Below are positions 9,201 through 16,237 of a stretch of DNA of 16,237 nt, in pieces. This DNA comes from Endomicrobium sp. (GTDB lineage Bacteria > Elusimicrobiota > Endomicrobiia > Endomicrobiales > Endomicrobiaceae), in the NCBI GenBank assembly GCA_031264425.1, contig JAISDY010000046.1, forward strand, positions 1 to 16,237. Direction: 5' to 3'. The notes under the pieces were generated by a model. The model was given only the letters and a program-made list of their open reading frames with translations. It was not told where the DNA came from and made no database searches. Position 1 is the stretch's first letter. Each line of letters begins with the position of its first letter. The translations under genes were made by a program, and so were the position numbers.

Positions 9201-9206
9201 ATTATA
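9201..9206 (-). promoter_or_regulatory. Minus-10 box upstream of the DUF192 gene
   Basis: The minus strand reads TATAAT here, a perfect consensus -10 hexamer, seven bases before the DUF192 start codon. No convincing -35 is seen at 16-18 bases (GAATAC or AATACA-like sequences). Initiation about seven bases downstream would put the first nucleotide at or next to the A of ATG. In such an AT-rich intergenic stretch a chance TATAAT is possible. Confidence 0.45.
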
Positions 9207-9246
9207 CAAAATTTCTAAACTTTGTATTCTAATATCCTATAACCTC

Positions 9247-9275
9247 TTGACATAAGTTAAATTTAACGCTACAGT
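9247..9275 (+). promoter_or_regulatory. Sigma70-type promoter of the heat-shock operon
   Basis: A perfect -35 hexamer TTGACA (9247-9252) is followed after exactly 17 bases by TACAGT (9270-9275, four of six matches to TATAAT). The CIRCE operator begins two bases later and would cover the transcription start. Promoter-operator overlap of this kind is typical of HrcA-controlled genes. The leader to hrcA would be about 60 bases. Confidence 0.8.
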
Positions 9276-9276
9276 G

Positions 9277-9303
9277 TTAGCACTGTGCGAATATGAGCGC
9301 TAA
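9277..9303 (+). promoter_or_regulatory. CIRCE operator (HrcA binding site)
   Basis: TTAGCACTG, nine spacer bases, then GAGCGCTAA: the exact 9-9-9 layout of the CIRCE element (consensus TTAGCACTC-N9-GAGTGCTAA) with one deviation in each arm. It lies immediately downstream of the -10 box and about 37 bases before the hrcA start. It implies that HrcA represses its own operon and that repression is relieved on heat stress. The two deviations reduce arm-to-arm symmetry slightly. Confidence 0.93.
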
Positions 9304-9340
9304 AATAGGATGCTGCTAAAATACGAAAAGGGGTTAATAA

Positions 9341-10381
9341 ATGCGTCAAATATCGCTTGAAGTCTTAAAAGAAAGAAAAACAAAGATATTAAGCGCAGTT
9401 ATACATCATTATATAAAGACAGGCAAGCCTGTGGGATCAACAGTACTTATAGATGAGTATAATGTTTCTCTTTCCCCAGCGGCAGTCAGAAACGTTATGG
9501 CTGAACTTGAAGAAGAAGGATTTTTAACGCACCCTCATACTTCAGCTGGAAGAATACCTACCGACAAGGGATACAGATCTTACGTGGATAATCTGTTGAA
9601 ACTACAAAGTTTTGCTATAGGGGAAGAAGAAAGAATAAGAAAAGAATATGAGCAAAAACACAGAGAAATAGAATCTCTTCTTTCGGAAACTTCGCGTATT
9701 TTGTCGGGACTTTCTCAATATGCCGGTTTTGTAATGGCGCCGCAAACCCAATATGATGAAATAAAAAATATTGAGCTTGTGCAAATTTCAAACAGCGAGT
9801 TGCTTATAGTATTGCTTACTCAAAGCGGAGTAATCAAGCATAAAAAAATAGAAGCTTTTCTTTCTCAATTAGAAATAGCAAAACTTAGAAATTTTTTAAA
9901 CGATAAATTAAGAGGCGTTTCTATAGCTCAGGCAAATAAAAGAATAGTGTCTGAAATTAAAGAGTTTAAACAACAGGAAGAAGAAATTTTAAAAGCGGCG
10001 GAAAAGATAAGCGACGTTTTCTACAATATACAGGACGACATCTATATAGACGGAACGTCTAACGTGGTCTCAATACCTGACTTCAATGATTTTGAGCCCG
10101 TAAAGTCGCTGATAAAATTTAATGAAAATAAAGAAAAACTTATAGAAGTAATAAGCAAAGATTTTACCGGTAACGGAATCAATGTTAAAATAGGCTCAGA
10201 AAACGCCATTGCAGAACTTAAAGATTTAAGCGTTATAACTACAGTATATAAAAACGGCGATAGAGCTGTGGGCGTTTTGGGAATTATAGGACCCAAACGA
10301 ATGGAATACAAGAAAATGATGTCTCTTGTAAGCAGAGTGTCTGAAATGTTAAACAAATTTTTTAAAGATATGGAAAAATAA
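9341..10381 (+). CDS. hrcA: Heat-inducible transcription repressor HrcA
   Basis: HrcA is the dimeric repressor that binds CIRCE and controls class I heat-shock genes; its activity depends on the GroEL chaperonin in studied bacteria. The 346 residues are the normal length. The N-terminal winged helix is clear: GKPVGSTVLIDEYNVSLSPA, then AVRNVMAELEEEGFLTHPHTSAGRIPTDKGYRSYVD (about 28-84), the family hallmark. The C-terminal part contains FTGNGINVKIGSEN and GVLGIIGPKRMEY, both typical of HrcA. The ATG follows an AAAGGGG ribosome-binding sequence. It is the first gene of the hrcA-grpE-dnaK-dnaJ operon, with CIRCE in its leader. It appears intact. Confidence 0.96.
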   Translation: MRQISLEVLKERKTKILSAVIHHYIKTGKPVGSTVLIDEYNVSLSPAAVRNVMAELEEEGFLTHPHTSAGRIPTDKGYRSYVDNLLKLQSFAIGEEERIRKEYEQKHREIESLLSETSRILSGLSQYAGFVMAPQTQYDEIKNIELVQISNSELLIVLLTQSGVIKHKKIEAFLSQLEIAKLRNFLNDKLRGVSIAQANKRIVSEIKEFKQQEEEILKAAEKISDVFYNIQDDIYIDGTSNVVSIPDFNDFEPVKSLIKFNENKEKLIEVISKDFTGNGINVKIGSENAIAELKDLSVITTVYKNGDRAVGVLGIIGPKRMEYKKMMSLVSRVSEMLNKFFKDMEK

Positions 10382-10397
10382 ATGGGTGTCTCTAATA

Positions 10398-10435
10398 GCC
10401 TCAAATTTTTATAATTGCCTTAATTTTGAGGCAAT
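10398..10435 (+). other. Two overlapping, mutually exclusive hairpins after hrcA
   Basis: GCCTCAAA (10398-10405) can pair with TTTGAGGC (10425-10432). ATTGCCT (10414-10420) can pair perfectly with AGGCAAT (10429-10435). The 3' arms overlap, so only one stem can form at a time. No T tract follows directly. This may be an RNA switch-like or processing structure in the operon, or a chance product of an AT-rich spacer. Confidence 0.45.
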
Positions 10436-10451
10436 GCGAAGCAAAAATGCA

Positions 10452-10482
10452 GTGCTTATGGAGTGATAAGCGCAAGTTTTTT
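10452..10482 (+). terminator. Terminator-like hairpin between hrcA and grpE
   Basis: GTGCTTAT (10452-10459), a six-base loop, then ATAAGCGC (10466-10473) form an eight-pair stem with one G-U pair. It is followed three bases later by TTTTTT (10477-10482). This is an intrinsic-terminator layout with a modest stem, inside an operon, so it would act as an attenuator that lowers grpE-dnaK expression relative to hrcA or requires read-through. Stem stability is moderate, so partial termination is more likely than a full stop. Confidence 0.5.
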
Positions 10483-10506
10483 AACGAAGCATCGGCTCAA
10501 GGGTGC

Positions 10507-10533
10507 GGCAAGAATATGCGTTGAGGTTATTAG
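10507..10533 (+). repeat. 27-base repeat, copy 1 (hrcA-grpE spacer)
   Basis: Matches the segment at 13643-13669 in 26 of 27 positions (only G versus A at 10525). Both copies would encode QEYAL followed by RLL or KLL in one frame, which resembles the EYALLT motif of BRO/DinD-like proteins. It is therefore probably the remnant of a second, almost deleted copy of that gene or of the element that carried it. Confidence 0.75.
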
Positions 10534-10557
10534 ACACATCCAAATGGGAGGGGCAAT

Positions 10558-11136
10558 TTGGAAAACGATAAAGAAACCACTAATGAGCAAGAACAGGAAC
10601 AAAACAGCTGCGAGTGCAGTGACGATGCAAGAGATGAGAAAGTCGCCGAGCTTGAAATTTTAAAACAATCCGTTGACGAACAGAAATCTTTAGCTCAAGA
10701 TTATTACGATCAGCTTGTAAGGCTTAAAGCCGATTTTGAGAATTTCAGGAGACGTTCAGAAAAAGAAAAAAAGGATTACTTAGATTGGGGAAAAGAAAAA
10801 ATCCTTGTAAAACAAATAGCAATTGACGACGTTTTGCAGCATGCTCTAAAAAGCGCCAAAGCAGGAAACAATATAGAAAGCATAATTATTGGTCTTGACA
10901 TGATAAGCAAAGAGTTTGCGAAAATGCTTAAAGAAGAAGGTGTTGAAGAGATACGGTGCAAAAAGTTTGACCCAAACATGTGCGAAGCTCTGGATTATGT
11001 TGAAAGCGATGAAGAAGACGGGAAAGTTTTGGAAGTATATCAGAAATGTTACAAAATGAACGGCAAGTTGATAAGGGCTGCCAAAGTTAAAGTTGCTAAA
11101 AACGACAAGAAATCTGAGAATAAAAAAGAAAATTAA
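10558..11136 (+). CDS. grpE: Nucleotide exchange factor GrpE
   Basis: GrpE is the cytoplasmic co-chaperone that exchanges ADP for ATP on DnaK. The 192 residues show the normal layout: an acidic, polar N-terminal tail with glutamine and glutamate (1-30), a long coiled-coil helix (about 30-95) with the signature [11 protein letters not shown] (56-66), and a C-terminal beta domain with [13 protein letters not shown] and [27 protein letters not shown]. The start is TTG at 10558, chosen because GGGAGGGG (10546-10553) sits four bases upstream and the reading gives MENDKE. No ATG fits. The stop is 16 bases before dnaK. The preceding 176-base spacer is abnormal for the operon. Confidence 0.95.
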   Translation: MENDKETTNEQEQEQNSCECSDDARDEKVAELEILKQSVDEQKSLAQDYYDQLVRLKADFENFRRRSEKEKKDYLDWGKEKILVKQIAIDDVLQHALKSAKAGNNIESIIIGLDMISKEFAKMLKEEGVEEIRCKKFDPNMCEALDYVESDEEDGKVLEVYQKCYKMNGKLIRAAKVKVAKNDKKSENKKEN

Positions 11137-11152
11137 CTATAGGGGGAATTAT

Positions 11153-13018
11153 ATGGCAAAGATTATTGGTATTGATTTGGGGACTTCAAATTCTGCGGCT
11201 GCTGTTATGGAAGGCGGGAAGACTACTCTTATTCCTTCAGCTGAAGGCACCACGCTTGGAGGAAAAGCTTTTCCTTCTTATGTCGCATTTACAAAAGACG
11301 GGCAGCTTTTAGTCGGAGAGCCCGCAAGAAGACAGGCTGTTACAAATCCAGAAGGCACAATTAGCGCTTTTAAGAGAAAAATGGGAACTGATTATAAATA
11401 TAACGTAAATGGAAAAGAATTTACGCCTCAGCAACTTTCGGCTTTCATTCTTCAAAAGATAAAAAAGGACGCAGAAGCGTATTTGGGCGAACCTATTTCT
11501 AAAGCAGTTATTACGGTTCCCGCATATTTTAACGATAACCAGAGACAAGCTACAAAAGATGCGGGCGCAATAGCGGGTCTTGAAGTTGTGAGACTTGTCA
11601 ACGAGCCTACGGCTGCTTCTCTTGCTTACGGTATAGACAAAGTCGGCAAAGAGCAGAAAATATTGGTATTTGACCTTGGAGGGGGAACGCTTGACGTAAC
11701 CATAATGGAAATGGGCGCTGAAGGAACTTTTGAAGTTCTCTCAACTTCAGGTGATACGCAGCTTGGCGGAACCGACATGGACAACGCTTTGATAGACTAC
11801 ATCGCTGAAGATTTCAAAAAAGCGAATGGCATAGATTTACGCAACGATAAAATGGCTGTTCAACGTTTAAAAGAAGCTGCCGAAAAAGCGAAAATTGAAC
11901 TTTCAAACGTTTTGGAAACCGACATAAATCTTCCGTTTATCACCGCTGATGCGTCAGGTCCTAAACATTTAGCGCTTAAACTTACAAGAGCCACTCTTGA
12001 AAACCTTGTAAGACCTATCGTTGAAAGATGCAAAACTTCAATAGATCAAGCGATAAGCGATGCAAAACTTACGGCAGATACTGTTACAAAGATAATTTTG
12101 GTTGGCGGACCTACAAGAATGCCTATAGTGCAGAAATTTGTTGAAGATTACGTAGGCAAAAAAGTAGAGCACGGAATAGATCCTATGGAATGCGTATGTT
12201 TTGGAGCTGCCGTTCAAGCCGCTGTTTTAACGGGTGACGTTAAAGATATTCTTCTTTTAGACGTAACCCCTCTTACTTTAGGTCTTGAAACTATGGGCGG
12301 CGTAAGAACTCCATTAATAGACAGAAATACGACAGTTCCAGCTAAACGCTCTCAAATATTTTCAACGGCTGCGGACAATCAGCCAAGCGTGGAAATTAAC
12401 GTTTTACAGGGCGAAAGACCTATGGCAAAAGACAATTTATCACTTGGCAGGTTTATGCTTGACGGCATACCGCCAGCGCCAAGAGGCGTGCCTCAGATTG
12501 AAGTTACTTTTGATATAGACGCAAACGGCATATTGCACGTTTCCGCAAAAGACAAAGGGACCGGCAAAGAGCAGTCAATTAAAATATCTTCGTCAACGAA
12601 ACTTTCAAAAGACGATATAGACAAATACGTAAAAGAAGCCGAGCATTACGCTTCTGAAGACGCAAAACATAAGGAAGAGATTGAAGCAAGAAATGAAGCC
12701 GACAATCTTGTTTATTCTGTTGAAAAGAGTTTAAAAGAGCATGGTGACAAAGTTTCTTCTGATGAAAGACTTGCAATTGAGCAGGCTTTGACTGCCGCTA
12801 AAGACGCTCTAAAAGGCAGCGATGTCGCGGCAATTAAATCAACAAAAGAAGCTTTGGCGACTGCTTCTCACAAACTTGCGGAAGCTGTATATAAATCTTC
12901 ACAAGCTCAAAATGCGCAAGGCGCGGCTGGACAAGGGCAGCCTCAGGACAACGTACAACCCGGAGCCGAAGGCGAAAAAGTAGTGGACGCCGAAGTTGTT
13001 GACGATGACAAGAAATAA
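11153..13018 (+). CDS. dnaK: Chaperone protein DnaK (Hsp70)
   Basis: DnaK is the ATP-driven chaperone that binds exposed hydrophobic segments with DnaJ and GrpE. The 621 residues are full length. The ATPase domain shows [10 protein letters not shown] (5-14), [29 protein letters not shown] and [10 protein letters not shown]. The interdomain linker [10 protein letters not shown] begins at about 370, followed by the substrate domain with [12 protein letters not shown] and [30 protein letters not shown]. The tail is rich in Q, G and A and ends in [12 protein letters not shown], the acidic EEVD-like end typical of bacterial DnaK. The ATG at 11153 has AGGGGG seven bases upstream; the frame is open back to 11093 inside grpE, but that is not family-like. 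It appears intact. Confidence 0.98.
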   Translation: MAKIIGIDLGTSNSAAAVMEGGKTTLIPSAEGTTLGGKAFPSYVAFTKDGQLLVGEPARRQAVTNPEGTISAFKRKMGTDYKYNVNGKEFTPQQLSAFILQKIKKDAEAYLGEPISKAVITVPAYFNDNQRQATKDAGAIAGLEVVRLVNEPTAASLAYGIDKVGKEQKILVFDLGGGTLDVTIMEMGAEGTFEVLSTSGDTQLGGTDMDNALIDYIAEDFKKANGIDLRNDKMAVQRLKEAAEKAKIELSNVLETDINLPFITADASGPKHLALKLTRATLENLVRPIVERCKTSIDQAISDAKLTADTVTKIILVGGPTRMPIVQKFVEDYVGKKVEHGIDPMECVCFGAAVQAAVLTGDVKDILLLDVTPLTLGLETMGGVRTPLIDRNTTVPAKRSQIFSTAADNQPSVEINVLQGERPMAKDNLSLGRFMLDGIPPAPRGVPQIEVTFDIDANGILHVSAKDKGTGKEQSIKISSSTKLSKDDIDKYVKEAEHYASEDAKHKEEIEARNEADNLVYSVEKSLKEHGDKVSSDERLAIEQALTAAKDALKGSDVAAIKSTKEALATASHKLAEAVYKSSQAQNAQGAAGQGQPQDNVQPGAEGEKVVDAEVVDDDKK

Positions 13019-13033
13019 GTGAAATATTCTTTA

Positions 13034-13063
13034 AGTTGCTCCACAGAAAACTGTGGAGCAACT
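13034..13063 (+). other. Strong perfect hairpin after dnaK
   Basis: AGTTGCTCCACAG (13034-13046), loop AAAA, then CTGTGGAGCAACT (13051-13063): a perfect 13-pair stem 15 bases after the dnaK stop. There is no T tract (AACTTATTC follows), so it is a poor intrinsic terminator. More likely it protects the 3' end of a processed hrcA-grpE-dnaK message or marks the old dnaK-dnaJ spacer. A Rho-assisted or weak terminator is also possible. Confidence 0.75.
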
Positions 13064-13206
13064 AACTTATTCTTGTGCTTAATAAGAAATACAATAAAAA
13101 TAAATTTCAACGTTGGGTTAGTTTTTTTGTATCCTTTTGCTAGTTTTTAGTTATAAATTGCAGCTGATAGTGAAGCCCTTCTACTACCATTGTGCGAGGT
13201 AACCTA

Positions 13207-13999
13207 ATGGAAGACAAAGCATTGACTGTTTTTGAGAATTTTAACATTCGCAGACATTATGACGAAGCAAAAGCCAAGTGGTATTTTTCTGTAGTTGATG
13301 TTGTTCATGCTTTGGCAGGATCTAAAAATCCTACAGACTATTTAAAAAAGCTTAGAAAGCGTGATGTAGAACTCAGAGGCTACATAGGGACAAATTGTCC
13401 CCATGTAGAAATGCTTGTCAATGGTAAAAAACGAAAAACGCTTGATGGTGATGTAAAAGACATGTTGCGTATAATTCAATCTATACCAAGTCCAAAAGCA
13501 GAGCCGATAAAGCGATGGCTTGCCAAAGTTGGTTATGAACGTATAGAAGAGGTATCGGATCCTGAGAAATCCATAAATAGAGCCAGAGAAAACTGGAAAA
13601 CACATGGAAGAAGCGATAAATGGATACAGCGTAGAATGATGGGGCAAGAATATGCGTTGAAGTTATTAGGAAGACCCAATCCATCAGGAATGGTCAGGTT
13701 TGAGTGTTAATGAGCATAAGAAATTAAAAGGATTAGAAACGCAAACCTTACGGGATCATATGAGCGAGGCAGAGCTTATATTTACCGCTCTGGCTGAACT
13801 TTCAACAAGACAAATAGCTGAAACTGAAAATGCCAAAGGTATTGATGAAAATAAAAAGGCAAGTACCAAAGGCGGACGTATTGCAAAGAAAGCTAGAGTG
13901 GAGCTTGAACTGGAAACAGGCAAATCAGTTGTCACAGGAAAGAATTTTTTAAAAGAAGATAATGCCAAAACTTTGAAGTTAAGGAATAAGAGAAAATGA
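13207..13999 (+). pseudogene. Decayed BRO/DinD-related antirepressor gene
   Basis: Two frames form one gene. The first (ATG 13207 after GAGGT, to 13710) starts with a BRO-N type domain: WYFSVVDVVHALAGS, NPTDYLKKLRKRD, IIQSIPSPKAEPIKRWLAKVGYERIEE. The second (to TGA 13999) has the matching C-terminal half: HQEWSGLSVNEHKKLKGL, LRDHMSEAELIFTALAE, GIDENKKASTKGG and ARVELELETGKSVVTGKNFL. Family members keep about 20 more residues between RRMMGQE and EYAL, so a short internal deletion probably occurred between two GQE-like sites. A +1 frameshift lies near 13643-13685. BRO-N proteins are known from phage antirepressors and damage-inducible genes. The gene lies between dnaK and dnaJ, and its stop overlaps the dnaJ ATG. 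Its repeat at 13643-13669 is shared with the hrcA-grpE spacer. Confidence 0.85.
13643..13669 (+). repeat. 27-base repeat, copy 2 (in the antirepressor pseudogene)
   Basis: Identical to 10507-10533 except for one base (A at 13661). It sits exactly at the deletion and frameshift point of the pseudogene and encodes QEYALKLL in the first frame. Its location at the break point could mean that recombination between repeat copies caused the damage, or that both are conserved pieces of the same gene family. Confidence 0.75.
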
Positions 14000-15138
14000 A
14001 ACGCGATTATTATGAGGTGCTTGGCGTTGCCAAGTCTGCAACTAACGATGAAATCAAGTCGGCTTACAGAAAGCTGGCTTTAAAATATCATCCTGACAAA
14101 AATCCGGGAAATAAAGAAGCCGAAGAAAAATTTAAAGAAATAAACGAGGCTTATGAGATTCTTTCCGACGCTCAGAAAAAGCAGCAGTACGATACTTTCG
14201 GTCATGATGCTACGGGCGGCGGTGGAAATCCATTTGGCGGTCAGGGAAGTTATCAATACTCAAGCGGCGATTTTTCAAATATGGGCGATATTTTTGAGGA
14301 TATTTTTGGGGATATTTTCAGCGGACAAGGCGGACGAAGAGGGGGCAGCGGCTCTTCGCAGTACAGGCGTGGTGAAGATTTACGTTATGATATAGACATT
14401 TCTTATCTTGAGGCAATGAACGGCGCCGAGATTTCAATAGATATACCAAAAAAAGAAGTTTGTTCTTCATGTCACGGAACCGGCAGCAAAGATGGGGCTG
14501 CTCCAAAGCAGTGTCCTCAGTGTAAAGGGTCGGGGCAAGTAAGATATTCTCAAGGATTTTTTTCTTTTAGTCAAGAATGTCCTAAATGTCATGGAAAGGG
14601 AACTATTATAAGCAATCCATGCCCTGATTGTAGAGGCGAAGGAACTGTAAAAAAGAGAAAGACAGTTAAAGTAAGAGTTCCCGCAGGTGTTGACGAAGGA
14701 ACATCTTTAAAAGTTTCTGGTTCAGGAAATGCCGGAGCAAACGGAGCTCCAGCAGGAGACTTATACGTGGTTGTGCATATGAAACCTACTCCGGGGTTTA
14801 GAAGAGATGGAGACAATTTATATACAGATGTTTCCGTTTCTTTTTCGCAAGCCGCGATGGGTGTGGAATACGACGTTCCTGTTTTGCAGGGAAGTGTAAA
14901 GGTGAAAATACCCTCAGGAACTCAGCCGGGAACAACTCTAAGAATACGCGAACAAGGCTTCCCCAAACTTGGCAGAAAAAATAGAGGCGATTTGTTCGTC
15001 AAAATAAATGTTTCCGTTCCTAAATCAATGAACGATGCGCAAAAACACGCTCTTTTTGAGTATGCTAAATCTATGGGCGAAGTGCCTAAAGATTCAAAAT
15101 ATCAAAGCGATAACTTTTTTAAGAAAATTTTTGGATAA
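13996..15138 (+). CDS. dnaJ: Chaperone protein DnaJ (Hsp40)
   Basis: DnaJ stimulates the ATPase of DnaK and delivers substrates to it. The 380 residues contain a J domain (1-70) with HPD at 32-34, a glycine/phenylalanine-rich region (about 74-118), four zinc-binding CxxCxGxG repeats beginning at C156, C173, C195 and C209, and a C-terminal substrate domain ([16 protein letters not shown] onward). The ATG at 13996 overlaps the stop of the antirepressor pseudogene (ATGA, 13996-13999). AAGGA at 13981-13985 and AAGAG at 13988-13992 are the only candidate ribosome-binding sites, so dnaJ translation signals lie within the foreign gene. It closes the hrcA operon and is followed by an intrinsic terminator. 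It appears intact. Confidence 0.97.
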   Translation: MKRDYYEVLGVAKSATNDEIKSAYRKLALKYHPDKNPGNKEAEEKFKEINEAYEILSDAQKKQQYDTFGHDATGGGGNPFGGQGSYQYSSGDFSNMGDIFEDIFGDIFSGQGGRRGGSGSSQYRRGEDLRYDIDISYLEAMNGAEISIDIPKKEVCSSCHGTGSKDGAAPKQCPQCKGSGQVRYSQGFFSFSQECPKCHGKGTIISNPCPDCRGEGTVKKRKTVKVRVPAGVDEGTSLKVSGSGNAGANGAPAGDLYVVVHMKPTPGFRRDGDNLYTDVSVSFSQAAMGVEYDVPVLQGSVKVKIPSGTQPGTTLRIREQGFPKLGRKNRGDLFVKINVSVPKSMNDAQKHALFEYAKSMGEVPKDSKYQSDNFFKKIFG

Positions 15139-15459
15139 AATATTAATAATTTTAGTTTTGAAAAAACGGTCTTTCTACATTTTTTGTGGATAGACTGTTT
15201 TTGTTATATTTTTTAGTGTTATTTCAAAATTAAAAGAGGAAATTCTTTCCCTTGAAAAGGTAAATTATTTTTACAATAGATTTGTTTCTTTGTATTTAAA
15301 AATGGATACCTTTAAGCAGAATATTAATCTAAAATCTAATAAGCCTAATATTATAATAATACTGTGCAAATACGCGGTTCCATAAATCTTGAAGTTTTAA
15401 AATTAAGCTAAACAAATATTTTTGGTTTCCGTAATTTATATTGAAAAGGAGAAAACATT
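15139..15459 (+). other. AT-rich 321-base intergenic stretch
   Basis: Contains the dnaJ terminator (15166-15203) and then about 250 bases with no recognisable gene. One + strand frame stays open from the terminator to a TAA at 15383-15385 and reads KEEILSLEKVNYFYNRF and similar, but it has no ATG or GTG start with a ribosome-binding site before 15312, and I do not recognise it. It may be a worn-out gene fragment or chance. No convincing promoter hexamer pair for the downstream gene was found, though TTGAAG at 15389-15394 could be a -35. Confidence 0.4.
15166..15203 (+). terminator. Intrinsic terminator after dnaJ
   Basis: ACGGTCTTTCTAC (15166-15178) pairs with GTGGATAGACTGT (15186-15198): 12 of 13 positions pair, including two G-U pairs and one T-T mismatch. 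The loop is T-rich, and a T tract (15198-15202) follows at once. The A run 5' of the stem extends it. It lies 27 bases after the dnaJ stop and fits as the end of the heat-shock operon. Confidence 0.85.
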
Positions 15460-16011
15460 GTGAAGAAATTTGTTTTGGCAGTCGCATTGTGTTGTTCTTT
15501 TGTAGGCAGTCTTTTTGCTAAAAAAGTAACTATCTGGACGGGGTATGCCGGAGGAAAAGAAATAAAAAACGCATGGATTACAGGGGTGGACGCACTATTT
15601 TACGATGTAAATAAAAACATAACATTAGGTGTGAGGTTATTCTCTTTAGAAGCGGACAGGAAAGAATATGAAATAGGAACTGGTAAGTGTGGTTATGGCG
15701 CTGTCTTGCTTGGCGGCATGTATCATACTAAGATAAGCGAAAATTTTGAATTTGATACTAAGTTTTTTGTAGGGTCAGGACACTATTATCGTAAAGGGTC
15801 AGTTGAAGGACAAAAGGAAAAAGAGAGATATCTAACAGCTTTTCTTTATGATTGTGATTTATCAGTTGGAGCGAGATATAATTTCACAAGAAAGTTTGGA
15901 CTGGGGTTGTGCTTGGGGTATAGGCATTGTTTTGGTATAGATCATAAATCGGACGATAAATTTAATCTTTCAGGATTTCAAACTACGTTAAACTTCTGCA
16001 TTATGTATTAA
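15460..16011 (+). CDS. Small predicted outer-membrane beta-barrel protein
   Basis: 183 residues, starting at GTG 15460 behind AAAAGGAGA (about seven bases upstream). The first 20 residues form a signal peptide (KK, hydrophobic core, SLFA then KK), so the protein is exported. The mature part alternates hydrophobic and polar residues in glycine- and aromatic-rich strands (ITGVDALFYDV, ITLGVRLFSL, GAVLLGGMYHTKI, FEFDTKFFVGSGHYY, LSVGARYNFT, FGLGLCLGYRHCFGI) and ends with FQTTLNFCIMY, an amphipathic strand with a terminal aromatic residue. That pattern is typical of small eight-stranded outer-membrane barrels assembled by BamA. I do not recognise a specific family or role. It is a single-gene unit between two intrinsic terminators. 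Confidence 0.7.
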   Translation: MKKFVLAVALCCSFVGSLFAKKVTIWTGYAGGKEIKNAWITGVDALFYDVNKNITLGVRLFSLEADRKEYEIGTGKCGYGAVLLGGMYHTKISENFEFDTKFFVGSGHYYRKGSVEGQKEKERYLTAFLYDCDLSVGARYNFTRKFGLGLCLGYRHCFGIDHKSDDKFNLSGFQTTLNFCIMY

Positions 16012-16122
16012 TTAGGGTTGGTTAGGTTAAGGAATTATAGAATAAGATTGCCAGCCCGGTATTTGATTTGAGAGAATTGTCCTGCCATATTGATACATGT
16101 TTCATCTTTTTTGCTGTCGCCT

Positions 16123-16160
16123 CCTAGCCAGTTAATATATACTGGCTAGGTTTATTTTTT
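16123..16160 (+). terminator. Intrinsic terminator at the right end
   Basis: CCTAGCCAGT (16123-16132), an eight-base AT loop, then ACTGGCTAGG (16141-16150): a perfect ten-pair stem followed by TTTATTTTTT (16151-16160). It lies about 110 bases after the barrel gene and ends its transcript. The 5' side lacks a suitable A tract next to the stem, so it acts on the + strand. Confidence 0.9.
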
Positions 16161-16237
16161 GACAAATCTATCTGTATGTGATAATATTATTTAGCACCAC
16201 AACGGGTAGTTTTTGGTTATTCTTATCTTTAAAATAA

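Noticed and set aside
10463..10663. Plus-strand open frame of 66 codons spanning the hrcA-grpE spacer and the grpE start
   Set aside because: It overlaps grpE in another frame, lacks a good start and has no recognisable motif. The QEYAL-type remnant lies in a different frame.
11093..11152. Twenty-residue N-terminal extension of dnaK
   Set aside because: It lies within the end of grpE. The ATG at 11153 has an AGGGGG ribosome-binding site and gives the standard [11 protein letters not shown] start.
13137..13157. Promoter TTGCTA to TATAAA ahead of the antirepressor pseudogene
   Set aside because: The spacing is only nine bases, and no -35 at 16-18 bases from TATAAA fits. Such boxes are common by chance in this AT-rich stretch.
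1..16237. tRNA, rRNA, CRISPR array or intact insertion sequence
   Set aside because: I looked for cloverleaf arms with a CCA-type end, regular spaced repeats, and transposase motifs with terminal inverted repeats on both strands, and saw none.

Overview
The window is AT-rich and coding-dense. Its content fits a host-associated or anaerobic bacterium with a genome undergoing decay, and an Elusimicrobia/Endomicrobium-like lineage is my best guess. This rests on base composition, heavy use of AAA/ATA/AGA codons, TTG and GTG starts, a slimmed heat-shock locus and several fresh pseudogenes. It is an inference; no marker gene here fixes the taxonomy.

Left part (1-6417, + strand): a tightly packed run of panB (3' end only), panC, nadB, uvrA, a 57-residue two-helix membrane protein and an AlkD-type DNA glycosylase. 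Neighbouring genes overlap or sit a few bases apart, apart from a 43-base gap after uvrA. It joins pantothenate and NAD precursor synthesis with two DNA-repair enzymes.

Middle (6452-8164, + strand): the most unusual object. One ancestral reading frame, now broken by three frameshifts, encodes an N-terminal cyclodipeptide synthase (CDPS) domain, a PAS domain and a complete histidine-kinase core (HisKA plus HATPase). Each shift is best explained by loss of one base in a purine run. The kinase part is extremely purine-rich on the coding strand, unlike its surroundings. A CDPS fused to a sensor kinase suggests a link between charged tRNA or cyclodipeptides and two-component signalling.

Minus-strand pair (8215-9193): a YqeY/GatB-like protein and an exported DUF192 protein. 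The DUF192 gene may be transcribed without a leader.

Right part (9247-15203, + strand): the heat-shock operon hrcA-grpE-dnaK-dnaJ. It is driven by a sigma70-like promoter (TTGACA, 17-base spacer, TACAGT) followed directly by a CIRCE operator, so HrcA should repress its own operon. The operon is interrupted twice. A 176-base hrcA-grpE spacer holds hairpins, one of them terminator-like. A decayed BRO/DinD-related antirepressor gene lies between dnaK and dnaJ and overlaps the dnaJ start codon. A 27-base sequence (26 of 27 identical) occurs in both interruptions, which suggests a shared origin. A good intrinsic terminator follows dnaJ.

Right end (15139-16237): an AT-rich 321-base gap, a small predicted outer-membrane beta-barrel protein, and a strong intrinsic terminator at 16123-16160.
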